A stretch of DNA of 49,330 bases, taken from the NCBI GenBank assembly GCA_045642705.1, contig JAZUJK010000015.1, forward strand, positions 1-49,330, written 5' to 3'. Under the pieces are notes generated by a model. It made no database searches and was not told the origin of the DNA. It was given only the letters and a program-made list of their open reading frames with translations. Position 1 is the first letter of the stretch; the number at the start of each line of letters is the position of its first letter. Positions 32,099 to 40,582 of the stretch are shown piece after piece. Source of the stretch: UBA1227 sp045642705 (GTDB lineage: Bacteria; Bacillota; Clostridia; Oscillospirales; Acutalibacteraceae). Position numbers and translations under genes: made by a program.

Positions 32099-33841
32099 TT
32101 GAAGACAGTTTTAAGGTATTTAAAACCTTATGTCTTGATTATCATACTTTCAGTCGCATTCTTGCTCGGACAGGTTTTTACGGAACTTAGCCTTCCGAAC
32201 CTCATGAGTGATATTGTTGATAAAGGAATTTTGATTCAGGGCATAAGCGATGCAGAGAGGTATGCTTGCATCAAGGATATCGGTCTCAAGATGCTTGGCA
32301 TCTCGCTGGCTGCTATCATATGTAGTGTTGGCTCATCCTTCCTTGTAACGAGAGTTGCAACGGGTATGGCCAAGACACTTCGTCGCGACCTTTTTGCTAA
32401 GGCAAATGATTTCTCAAATGAGGAGATAGACAAGTTCTCCACAGCATCTCTCATCACGCGTACAACCAACGACGTAACCCAGATTCAGAACTTGGTTACG
32501 ATGGGACTTAAGATGATGCTCTTTGCGCCATTCATGGGCATTGGCTCTATCTACATGGCTCTCCAAAAGTGCCAATCACTTGCTTGGACTGTACTCCTTG
32601 CAGTGGTAGTAATTGTTGCCCTCTTGGGTGGATTGATGGTTGTCGCACTTCCAAAATTTAAAATACTTCAGACCCTTGTCGACAAGGTAAACCTCGTATC
32701 CCGTGAGGGACTCGCAGGTATGCTTGTTATCCGTGCTTTTGGAAATGAGAAGCACGAGGAGGAACGCTTTGATGAGGCCAATTCAGACCTCACATTTACT
32801 ATGCGATTCGTATTCCGTGCTCTTGCACTTATGGGACCTGTTATGCAGATAATCATGGTTGGTCTCCAGCTTGCAATCGTTTGGTTCGGTGCCAAACTTG
32901 TTGATGTAGGCACACTTCAGATAGGCGATATGATGGCATTCCTTCAGTATGCTCAGCATATTCTTATCTCATTCCTTTTCGTTTCTGCAATTTTCGTAAT
33001 GCTTCCACGTGCTCAGGTATCTGCACAGCGTGTTGCTGATGTTCTCAATACAGAAGTATCTATCAAGGATAAGGAAAATGCAGAGGACCTAAAGGGCGTT
33101 CAGGGAGTAGTCGAGTTCGACCATGTTAACTTCCGTTATAGTGGTGCGGATGAGGACGTACTCCATGACATTACATTTACAGCCAAGAATGGTGAAACTA
33201 CCGCATTTATCGGTGCAACCGGTTGTGGTAAGTCCACTTTAATAAATCTTATTCCTCGTTTCTATGATGTAACAGGTGGCAAGATCACGATTGATGGCCA
33301 TGATGTTCGTGATGTAAAACTTCACGATTTGCGTGAGGCTATCGGATATGTACCACAGAAGGCAGTGCTTTTCTCTGGCACAATTGCTACAAATGTTGCA
33401 TATGGTAATGAAGGAAATCCTGAAGATATGGACAAGGCGCTAGAGGTAGCGCAGGCCAAGGAGATTGTCGAGGCGAAAGCCGAAGGTATCAACTCGCCTG
33501 TCGCTCAAGGCGCTGCAAATGTTTCTGGTGGTCAGAAACAGCGCTTGTCCATCGCGCGTGCACTCGCGAAGAAGCCATCCATCTATATATTTGACGACAG
33601 CTTTTCAGCTCTCGACTTTAAGACGGATGCAGCACTTCGCCATGCATTGTCAGATTACACAGGCGACTCAACTGTTATTATCGTCGCACAGCGTGTATCA
33701 ACCATCATGAACGCAGAGCAGATCATCGTTCTTGATGACGGAAAAATAGTAGGACGTGGAACTCATGACGAGTTGCTCGCAACCTGCTCATATTACAAAG
33801 CAATCTGCGAATCTCAACTTTCTAAGGAGGAGCTTGCATAA
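32099..33841 (+). CDS. Heterodimeric ABC exporter, subunit 1 (degenerate ATPase site)
   Basis: A 580-residue half-transporter: six membrane helices (about 10-300) fused to an ATPase domain. Walker A is GATGCGKSTL, signature VSGGQKQRLS, and Walker B ends FDDSFSALD, where the catalytic Glu is replaced by Asp. Such a non-canonical site is typical of one partner in heterodimeric multidrug-type exporters. The start is TTG at 32099, shortly after GTAAGGAAA. It overlaps subunit 2 by one base (TAATG). Confidence 0.93.
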   Translation: MKTVLRYLKPYVLIIILSVAFLLGQVFTELSLPNLMSDIVDKGILIQGISDAERYACIKDIGLKMLGISLAAIICSVGSSFLVTRVATGMAKTLRRDLFAKANDFSNEEIDKFSTASLITRTTNDVTQIQNLVTMGLKMMLFAPFMGIGSIYMALQKCQSLAWTVLLAVVVIVALLGGLMVVALPKFKILQTLVDKVNLVSREGLAGMLVIRAFGNEKHEEERFDEANSDLTFTMRFVFRALALMGPVMQIIMVGLQLAIVWFGAKLVDVGTLQIGDMMAFLQYAQHILISFLFVSAIFVMLPRAQVSAQRVADVLNTEVSIKDKENAEDLKGVQGVVEFDHVNFRYSGADEDVLHDITFTAKNGETTAFIGATGCGKSTLINLIPRFYDVTGGKITIDGHDVRDVKLHDLREAIGYVPQKAVLFSGTIATNVAYGNEGNPEDMDKALEVAQAKEIVEAKAEGINSPVAQGAANVSGGQKQRLSIARALAKKPSIYIFDDSFSALDFKTDAALRHALSDYTGDSTVIIVAQRVSTIMNAEQIIVLDDGKIVGRGTHDELLATCSYYKAICESQLSKEELA

Positions 33842-35691
33842 TGGCTAACGCAACTGAAATAAAAGCCGCTGCACGTCCTCCTAAGATGGGCGGACGCAGA
33901 GGAATAGTAATGGGCGAGAAACCAAAGGATTTAAAGGGAAGCACAAGACGACTTCTCAAATATCTCGCACCATATAAGTTTAAAATCCTTATCGTTCTCT
34001 TTGCGATTATTGTTGCAACTATACTCCAGGTACTCAATCCAAGAGTACTTGCAATGGCAACAGACGAGCTTGCTGATGGCGTTAAAAGACTTGCTGCTGG
34101 CACAGGTGTTATTGATTTCTCACGTATAGGCCAAATTATTCTTATGTGCATTGGCCTCTATCTCACATCAGCTGTATTCCAGTATATTCAGGGCTTTGTT
34201 ATCGCTGGTGTATCATCACAGGTAGCATATACACTGCGTCGTGATATCACAGCTAAGCTCAACCGTCTCCCAATTGCTTACTTTAACAAGGTAAGCTATG
34301 GTGACGTGCTTTCTCGTATCACCAATGATGTTGATACAGTAAACCAGAACTTAAATGCTACAATCACTCAAGCAATCAACGCTGTTATTACGCTGATTGG
34401 TGTCTTTATAATGATGCTTACAATCAGTTGGAAGTTGACACTTGTTGTTCTCATTACACTTCCACTTTCAGCAGCAGTTATGGCTCTTGTTATGAAGGCT
34501 TCTCAGAAGCACTTCTTCCGTCACCAGAACTACCTCGGTGCTGTAAATGGTGAAGTTGAGGAGATATTTGGCGGACACTTGGCTGTCAAGGCATTCAACG
34601 GTGAGCAGGATGCAATTGAGGAATTCAATGAGCAGAATGAGCACCTCTATGAGGCTGCTTGGAAGGCAAACTTCATCTCATCCCTCATGCATCCATTTAT
34701 GCAACTTATCGGTAACCTCGGTTATGTAGCAGTTGTAGTATTTGGTGCATCAATGGCAATGAAGGGCACAATGACAATCGGTGGTATTCAGGCATTTATT
34801 ATCTATGCTAGAAACTTCACTCAGCCAATCACTCAGGTTGCCCAGATTTCTAACCAGTTCCAGATGCTCATTGCAGCATACGAGCGTGTTGATCTCTTCC
34901 TCCGTGAGGATGAAATAAATGACCCTGAGCCAAAGCTCAGAGTTGCTGATTTGGACCTCAAGGGAGATATCAAGTTTGATCATGTTAAATTTGGCTATGA
35001 GGATACTGATCGTATCGTAATCAAGGACTTCTCTGCTGATGTTAAGGCAGGCCAAAAGGTTGCAATTGTTGGACCTACTGGTGCTGGCAAGACAACTATG
35101 GTTAAACTTCTTATGAGATTCCACAATCTCACAGATGGTGCAATTTATATTGATGGTCACGATATTACTGATTTTGACCGTGCTGACCTCCGCACTGAAT
35201 TTGGTATGGTGCTTCAGGACACATGGCTATATCGTGCATCTATCAAAGAAAACATCCGCTACGGCAAGCTTGACGCAACGGATGAAGAAGTATATGAGGC
35301 AGCAAGAGCCGCACAAGTTGATAGATTTGTTCGTACACTTCCAGGCGGATACGACATGGAAATCAACGAGGAGGCCAACAATATCTCGGCTGGACAGAAA
35401 CAGCTTCTTACAATTGCACGAGCTATTCTTTCCAATGCCAAGGTACTCATCCTTGATGAGGCAACCTCATCTGTTGATACAAGAACAGAAATTATGATTC
35501 AAGAGGCGATGGATAACTTGATGCAAGGTCGCACAAGTTTCATTATCGCTCACAGACTTTCAACTATTAAGAATGCCGACCTTATTCTTTGCCTAAACGA
35601 GGGTGATATCGTAGAGCAGGGCAACCATGAGGAACTCATGGCCAAGGGCGGATTCTATGCGAACCTCTATAACAGCCAGTTTGAAGAATAG
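33841..35691 (+). CDS. Heterodimeric ABC exporter, subunit 2 (canonical ATPase)
   Basis: A 616-residue half-transporter with six membrane helices and an ATPase domain: Walker A GPTGAGKTTM, signature ISAGQKQLLT (Ala for Gly), and a canonical Walker B with Glu, LILDEATSSVD. A basic N-terminal extension of about 35 residues (RPPKMGGRRG) precedes the first helix. It complements subunit 1, which lacks the catalytic Glu. The substrate is unknown, with drugs, lipids or peptides possible. Confidence 0.93.
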   Translation: MANATEIKAAARPPKMGGRRGIVMGEKPKDLKGSTRRLLKYLAPYKFKILIVLFAIIVATILQVLNPRVLAMATDELADGVKRLAAGTGVIDFSRIGQIILMCIGLYLTSAVFQYIQGFVIAGVSSQVAYTLRRDITAKLNRLPIAYFNKVSYGDVLSRITNDVDTVNQNLNATITQAINAVITLIGVFIMMLTISWKLTLVVLITLPLSAAVMALVMKASQKHFFRHQNYLGAVNGEVEEIFGGHLAVKAFNGEQDAIEEFNEQNEHLYEAAWKANFISSLMHPFMQLIGNLGYVAVVVFGASMAMKGTMTIGGIQAFIIYARNFTQPITQVAQISNQFQMLIAAYERVDLFLREDEINDPEPKLRVADLDLKGDIKFDHVKFGYEDTDRIVIKDFSADVKAGQKVAIVGPTGAGKTTMVKLLMRFHNLTDGAIYIDGHDITDFDRADLRTEFGMVLQDTWLYRASIKENIRYGKLDATDEEVYEAARAAQVDRFVRTLPGGYDMEINEEANNISAGQKQLLTIARAILSNAKVLILDEATSSVDTRTEIMIQEAMDNLMQGRTSFIIAHRLSTIKNADLILCLNEGDIVEQGNHEELMAKGGFYANLYNSQFEE

Positions 35692-35698
35692 GATATTT

Positions 35699-36616
35699 AT
35701 GAATAAGAACAGTGAACCGATTGGTATTATCTATGTGATTATTGCCGGTATGCTCTGGGGCACTACCGGCATATATGTCCGCTGGTTTACAAACCTCGGA
35801 CTATCTTCACTGCAGATTACAGTATTTAAAATGTTCATAGCGGCAATTGTCCTCTTGCTATTTTGCGCAATATTTAAGAGAGATGCGCTCAAGATAAACA
35901 AGAAAGACATATGGGTATTTATATGCTCAGGCCTTATCAGTATGGATTTCTTTACTGTATGTTATTTCTCAACCATACAGAATGCTGATCTATCAATTGC
36001 AGCAACGCTCCTATATGCGGCGCCAGCGATTGTGCTTGTTTTGTCCGTCATACTTTTCCACGAAAAGTTTACAGCCAAAAAAGCTATTGCCTGCGTCATG
36101 GCATTTCTCGGCTGTTTCCTCGTGTCGGGCCTCATCGGCAGTGGCACGACAATTCCTGGCAAGGCCCTCCTCACTGGCGCCCTGTCAGCTTTTGGATATG
36201 CGCTTTATAGCATATTTGGTCAGATAGCGATAGATAAAGGATATAAGTCTCTAACGATTACTACTTATACTTTTCTATTTGCATTTCTCGGCTCACTTGT
36301 TTTGCTCAGACCTTCTGAGGTAGCAGTTGCAGCATCTCGCACAACAACGCCTATGTTTATCTTTATGCTTGTTGCTATTGCAATTTGTGTATCTCTTCTT
36401 CCATATGTTTTTTATACAATGGGACTGGAGAGAATAGCACCGAGCAAGGCATCGGTAATCGCATCTGTTGAACCGGTAACTGCAACAATAATTGGTGCAT
36501 TAATATTCAAAGAATATCCAGATATATACGGTTTATGCGGAATAATTGTTGTCCTATCTGCCATTATTATATTAAACAGTAATAAGGCCCCGGGTGACAT
36601 CGAACAGGAAAATTAA
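35699..36616 (+). CDS. EamA/DMT-family transporter
   Basis: A 305-residue membrane protein with ten predicted helices in two EamA repeats. The first repeat begins IGIIYVIIAGMLWGTTGIYV; the second ends PVTATIIGALIFKEYPD, the classic DMT pattern. It probably exports metabolites or amino acids. The frame is open upstream into the exporter gene, but the ATG at 35699, eight bases after the exporter stop, gives the normal N-terminus. Its end lies next to the promoter of the amino acid importer. Confidence 0.92.
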   Translation: MNKNSEPIGIIYVIIAGMLWGTTGIYVRWFTNLGLSSLQITVFKMFIAAIVLLLFCAIFKRDALKINKKDIWVFICSGLISMDFFTVCYFSTIQNADLSIAATLLYAAPAIVLVLSVILFHEKFTAKKAIACVMAFLGCFLVSGLIGSGTTIPGKALLTGALSAFGYALYSIFGQIAIDKGYKSLTITTYTFLFAFLGSLVLLRPSEVAVAASRTTTPMFIFMLVAIAICVSLLPYVFYTMGLERIAPSKASVIASVEPVTATIIGALIFKEYPDIYGLCGIIVVLSAIIILNSNKAPGDIEQEN

Positions 36617-36645
36617 ACATTTCTGAATATTTATGCAAAAAATGC

Positions 36646-36711
36646 TTGCATTTTATGCAAAGACAATATATACTTATGCACACAGAGGAAAAAGACACAC
36701 CTTTGTGTGCA
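36646..36711 (+). promoter_or_regulatory. Promoter, operator-like repeats and 5' hairpin of the amino acid importer
   Basis: TTGCAT (36646-36651) and TATACT (36669-36674) are 17 bp apart. The -35 is part of a perfect inverted repeat TTGCAT/ATGCAA with 3 bp between arms (36646-36660), and another ATGCAA lies just upstream (36633-36638). Around the expected transcription start a 12-bp hairpin forms (36677-36688 with 36700-36711, one G-U). The repeats could bind an ArgR-like regulator, which I cannot confirm. Confidence 0.55.
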
Positions 36712-36754
36712 TTTTATTTAGTTTATTATTGATAATACTTTGGAGGTTTTTATC

Positions 36755-37633
36755 ATGAAAAAGATTATTTCACTTGTACTCGCACTTGTAATGATCCTTG
36801 CATTCGCAGCTTGTGCAAAGACACCAGCAGCACAGCAGGGTGAAGAACCAAAAGCAGCTGCTAAGACTGTAAAAGTAATTGATATTCCTCTTACTGAGGA
36901 AGAATATGCTTTCGGTGTTGATAAGAAAAATGCCGATCTTCAGTCTTCTCTTAATGATTACATTGCTAAGATTAAGAGCGATGGCACACTTGAAAAGATT
37001 ATGAATAATTATTTCGGTGATGGTACACCTTCTGGTGTTGCACTTGGAACAATCGACAAGTCAAAGAATCAGCTTGTAATTGCTACAAACGCTGAATTTG
37101 CTCCATTTGAGTATCTTGAAGGCGACCTTTGCTATGGTGTTGACATTGAGATCATGAAGGGATTTGCAGATTCTATTGGTAAAGAACTCGTAATTTCAAA
37201 TATGGATTTTGACTCTGTTCTTATGGCTGTTGATACTGGTAAAGCTGACATAGCTGCTTCTGGTCTTACTAAGAATGAAAAGCGTGAGCAGTATGTTACT
37301 TTCTCTACTTCATACTACAATGCTAACCAGCTCATCATAGTAAAGAGCGATGATACTACTTTCGATGAGTGCAAAGATCTTGCAGCTGTAGAAAATGTTT
37401 TAAATAACCTTCCACAGGGTACTAAGATTGGTGCTCAAAACGGAACAACTGGTAAGCTTTATATCGAAGGTGATGCTGACTGGGAATTCGACGGCATTAA
37501 GAATGCTGAATCAAAAGGTTATGCTAATGGCGCTCTTGCTGTTCAGGATCTCTTAAGTGGTAACATCGACTTCGTTATCATTGATGAGGCTCCAGCAAAG
37601 ACACTTGTTGAGAAGTATAATGCTGTTGCATAA
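36755..37633 (+). CDS. Amino acid ABC transporter substrate-binding lipoprotein, apparently circularly permuted
   Basis: A 292-residue binding lipoprotein; lipobox LAFAAC with Cys20. The core is an SBP_bac_3 domain beginning QLVIATNAEFAPFEY near residue 104 and ending VIIDEAPAKTLVEKYN at the C-terminus. The part that normally comes next (an EEYAFGVDKKN strand and a helix ending DGTLEKIMNNYFG) is instead found before the core, at about 40-87. The domain order thus looks rotated relative to the family. GGAGG with 8-nt spacing sets the ATG at 36755. It precedes the permease and ATPase genes. Confidence 0.9.
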   Translation: MKKIISLVLALVMILAFAACAKTPAAQQGEEPKAAAKTVKVIDIPLTEEEYAFGVDKKNADLQSSLNDYIAKIKSDGTLEKIMNNYFGDGTPSGVALGTIDKSKNQLVIATNAEFAPFEYLEGDLCYGVDIEIMKGFADSIGKELVISNMDFDSVLMAVDTGKADIAASGLTKNEKREQYVTFSTSYYNANQLIIVKSDDTTFDECKDLAAVENVLNNLPQGTKIGAQNGTTGKLYIEGDADWEFDGIKNAESKGYANGALAVQDLLSGNIDFVIIDEAPAKTLVEKYNAVA

Positions 37634-37659
37634 TTGTTGTTATAGGATTGATTAATATC

Positions 37660-37687
37660 TGCCGAGGGCTAGTGATAGCCCTCGGCA
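37660..37687 (+). other. Hairpin between binding-protein and permease genes
   Basis: A perfect 12-bp stem (37660-37671 with 37676-37687) with a GTGA tetraloop and no proper T-tract. At this place it probably protects the upstream mRNA or partly terminates, giving more binding protein than permease. Confidence 0.7.
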
Positions 37688-37713
37688 CGTAGTTTTATAA
37701 AGGATAGATTTTT

Positions 37714-38421
37714 ATGTCTAATTTTGATGTTAAATGGCAAGTGTTTATAAGCAGTTTTATTGAAAAAGGCGCTTATAGACAAGTTCTATTGGGTTTGGGA
37801 AACACAATGCAAATTGCAGTTTTTGGATTGCTGATTGGAATTATCATTGGCACAATTATTGCAATAATTAAAATAGTGCCATCTAAAAACAAAGTACTAT
37901 TTGTACTGAAAAAGCTCGCAGCTTTATATGTAAACTTTTTTAGAGGTACACCTATTGTTGTTCAATTGCTTTTAGGATATTATGTCCTTTTCCCATTGCT
38001 AAATATGCAAATTTCATCACTCTTAGTTTGCGTGATTATTTTTGGATTTAATTCAGGTGCCTATGTATCTGAAATAATGCGTGGTGGAATTTTGTCTGTC
38101 GACCCAGGTCAGACAGAGGCTGGTCGAGCTATTGGACTAACCTATGGAACAACTATGCTTAAAATAGTTGTACCTCAGGCAATTAAAAACATCATACCTA
38201 CTTTGGGAAATGAGTTTATTGCACTTGTAAAGGATACTTCAATAGTATCTTTTGTTGCAGCTGTTGATTTGTGTGTAGCTTTCCGAAATATTGGTGCATC
38301 AAACTATGAATTTATGATTCCATACTTAGTTATGGCGTTGTTCTATATAGTAGTCATCCTAATAATTACTTGGATTGTAAAAATCATAGAGAGGAGGTTG
38401 CGTGCAAGTGACAAACGCTGA
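37714..38421 (+). CDS. Amino acid ABC transporter permease
   Basis: A 235-residue inner-membrane permease of the HisMQ/GlnP type with about five helices. The family start GLGNTMQIAVFGLLIGIIIG and the EAA loop EAGRAIGLTYGTTMLKIVVP, which docks to the ATPase, are clear, as is the FFRGTPIVVQ motif. AAAGGA precedes the ATG. Its end overlaps the ATPase gene by 20 nt. Codon use here and in the ATPase gene looks more AT-rich than in the neighbours. Confidence 0.95.
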   Translation: MSNFDVKWQVFISSFIEKGAYRQVLLGLGNTMQIAVFGLLIGIIIGTIIAIIKIVPSKNKVLFVLKKLAALYVNFFRGTPIVVQLLLGYYVLFPLLNMQISSLLVCVIIFGFNSGAYVSEIMRGGILSVDPGQTEAGRAIGLTYGTTMLKIVVPQAIKNIIPTLGNEFIALVKDTSIVSFVAAVDLCVAFRNIGASNYEFMIPYLVMALFYIVVILIITWIVKIIERRLRASDKR

Positions 38422-39331
38422 TCATATCATAAATGCAAAAGGCGTTTATAAAATATTTAATGGAAATATAAGGGCTTTGACTGGTGTTTCAATGGATATT
38501 GAACGCGGAGAAAAAGTAGTTATTATTGGACCATCAGGATCAGGAAAATCAACTTTTTTGCGTTGCCTTAATCTCCTTGAAGAACCTACATATGGAGAAG
38601 TTTGGTTTGAGGATAAACTTGTAACTCCCGTTGATCCATATCTTCATAATGATGTTATTGAATGTTCAAACACTTATCAAAAGTTATTGCAAAGTGGAGA
38701 GATAACTGATAGAGATGATTTGATAAGAAAAGTTAGACAGGAAGATTTGCTCAATGAAAAACATGAGGGTAAAAAATATAAGGACCTTATGAAGCAAATC
38801 TATAAAGAGAACTATATTGATATCAATTTAGCTAGACAAAAGGTTGGCATGGTTTTCCAACAGTTTAATCTTTTTGCTAACTTGACTATTATTGATAATA
38901 TTACACTTGGACCAATTAAACTTCTTGGCAAATCAAAGGAAGAGGCTGAGAAGAAGGCAATGGAGCTCCTTGAAAGAATAGGTCTTCCTGATAAAGCAAA
39001 TGCTTATCCTCAGCAACTTTCTGGTGGTCAAAAGCAAAGAATAGCTATTGTTCGTGCTCTTGCAATGGAGCCTGACGTTATGCTATTTGATGAGCCAACA
39101 TCTGCACTTGACCCAGAGATGGTAGGCGAAGTTTTAGATGTTATGAAAGACTTGGCCGAAGAGGGCATGACAATGGTAGTTGTTACTCATGAAATGGGTT
39201 TTGCGAAGGAAGTTGCTAGTCGAGTTGTCTTTATGGCTGATGGTCAAATTGTAGAAGAAGGAACGCCAAAAGATATTTTTGACAATCCTCAGTCAGAGAG
39301 ACTTCAGTCTTTCCTCGCCAAGGTTTTGTAA
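38402..39331 (+). CDS. Amino acid ABC transporter ATPase with a large insertion
   Basis: A 309-residue ATPase of the GlnQ/HisP type, where ~240 is usual. Walker A is GPSGSGKST, Q-loop VGMVFQQFNLF, signature LSGGQKQR, Walker B MLFDEPTSALD and switch VTHEM. About 65 extra residues, largely charged and helical (about 78-145, EKHEGKKYKDLMKQIYKE within it), lie between Walker A and the Q-loop. The start is GTG: 38402 is 4 nt and 38408 is 10 nt after GGAGG, so either could be used. A terminator follows. Confidence 0.93.
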   Translation: MQVTNADHIINAKGVYKIFNGNIRALTGVSMDIERGEKVVIIGPSGSGKSTFLRCLNLLEEPTYGEVWFEDKLVTPVDPYLHNDVIECSNTYQKLLQSGEITDRDDLIRKVRQEDLLNEKHEGKKYKDLMKQIYKENYIDINLARQKVGMVFQQFNLFANLTIIDNITLGPIKLLGKSKEEAEKKAMELLERIGLPDKANAYPQQLSGGQKQRIAIVRALAMEPDVMLFDEPTSALDPEMVGEVLDVMKDLAEEGMTMVVVTHEMGFAKEVASRVVFMADGQIVEEGTPKDIFDNPQSERLQSFLAKVL

Positions 39332-39344
39332 TGCTAAAAAGTTT

Positions 39345-39378
39345 AAAAGAACGGGTGATTATCATCCGTTCTTTTTTT
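39345..39378 (+). terminator. Terminator of the amino acid importer operon
   Basis: A 13-bp stem with one G-U pair (39345-39357 with 39363-39375), loop ATTAT, and a T-run to 39378. Confidence 0.92.
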
Positions 39379-39455
39379 ATTGCAAAAGCATATCTATTAT
39401 GATAATATTACAGTGTATCTGTTTAATATAGTATGTAGTATGTGGAGGACATAAT

Positions 39456-40511
39456 ATGACACTCGCAGAATTACTTAAAATAGCTGAAGAAAATAAGGCA
39501 TCTGACGTACATATTACAGTAGGTGTACCACCACTTATGCGTGTACACGGTTCTATGGTTCAGATTCCTAATCAGCCACGTCTTATGGCTGACGATGTTG
39601 AGGCTCTTGTAAAGGGTATCATGGGCGAATTCCAGAAGCGCGCTTTTGCTGAGCGTGGTGAGATCGACTTCTCATTTGGTCTTGCTGGAATGGGACGTTA
39701 TCGTGTAAACGTATTCCGTCAGCGTGGTACAACAGCTGCTGTATTCCGTCTCGTAGGTTCTAAGATTCCTAACCCACGTGATCTCGGAGTACCAGAGGCA
39801 GTTATCGACCTTTATCAGCTCAAGAGTGGTCTTGTACTTGTAACTGGTCCTACAGGTTCTGGTAAGTCAACAACACTTGCAGCACTCCTCGGACTTATCA
39901 ATGACAACCTCAATGACCATATCATTACACTTGAGGACCCTATCGAGTATCTTCATAGACATAATAAATCAATCGTAAACCAGAGAGAAATCGGTGTTGA
40001 TACACGTTCTTATGCTGCAGCTCTTCGTGCAGCTCTTCGTGAGGACCCTGATGTTATTCTCGTAGGTGAGATGCGTGACCTTGAGACTATCTCTACTGCA
40101 GTAACAGCAGCTGAGACAGGACACTTGGTATTCTCAACACTTCATACAATCGGATGCGCAGAGACAATCGACCGTATCATCGACGTATTCCCAACTGATC
40201 AGCAGGATCAGATTCGTGTACAGCTTTCAATGGTACTTGAAGCAGTTATATCTCAGCGTCTTATCCAGACAATGGATGGCAATGGCCGTGTAGCAGCATT
40301 CGAAGTTATGCTTACAGACTCTGCTATTCGTAACCTTATTCGTGAAGGTAAGAACTATCAGATTCCATCTGCAATGCAGTCAGGTAAGAAGAAGGGCATG
40401 CAGTCAATGGATGACTGTCTATATGACCTCTATACAAGAGGAATTATTACAAGAAAGAATGCTATGTTATATTCTAGCGATCCAGAAGAGATGGCAAGAC
40501 GTCTTATGTAA
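39456..40511 (+). CDS. pilT: PilT-type retraction ATPase
   Basis: A 351-residue hexameric ATPase that retracts type IV pili or drives related machines. The N-terminal PAS-like domain (about 1-100) includes SDVHITVGVPPLMRVHG. The ATPase core has Walker A GPTGSGKSTT, an Asp box, Walker B ILVGEMRD, the His box STLHT, and the AIRNLIREGK segment near the end, matching the PilT AIRNLIRE signature. No other pilus genes are in the window. GGAGG precedes the ATG. Confidence 0.95.
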   Translation: MTLAELLKIAEENKASDVHITVGVPPLMRVHGSMVQIPNQPRLMADDVEALVKGIMGEFQKRAFAERGEIDFSFGLAGMGRYRVNVFRQRGTTAAVFRLVGSKIPNPRDLGVPEAVIDLYQLKSGLVLVTGPTGSGKSTTLAALLGLINDNLNDHIITLEDPIEYLHRHNKSIVNQREIGVDTRSYAAALRAALREDPDVILVGEMRDLETISTAVTAAETGHLVFSTLHTIGCAETIDRIIDVFPTDQQDQIRVQLSMVLEAVISQRLIQTMDGNGRVAAFEVMLTDSAIRNLIREGKNYQIPSAMQSGKKKGMQSMDDCLYDLYTRGIITRKNAMLYSSDPEEMARRLM

Positions 40512-40532
40512 CAGCATTTAGATAAATTAGTC

Positions 40533-40561
40533 TAGCCCAATTCGCCAGTCGGATTGGGCTA
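40533..40561 (+). terminator. Hairpin after pilT, weak terminator
   Basis: A 12-bp stem with one G-U pair (40533-40544 with 40550-40561). The following run is ATTTAT rather than pure T, and it abuts the malQ ribosome binding site. Confidence 0.65.
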
Positions 40562-40582
40562 TATTTATAGAGAGTGATTAGC

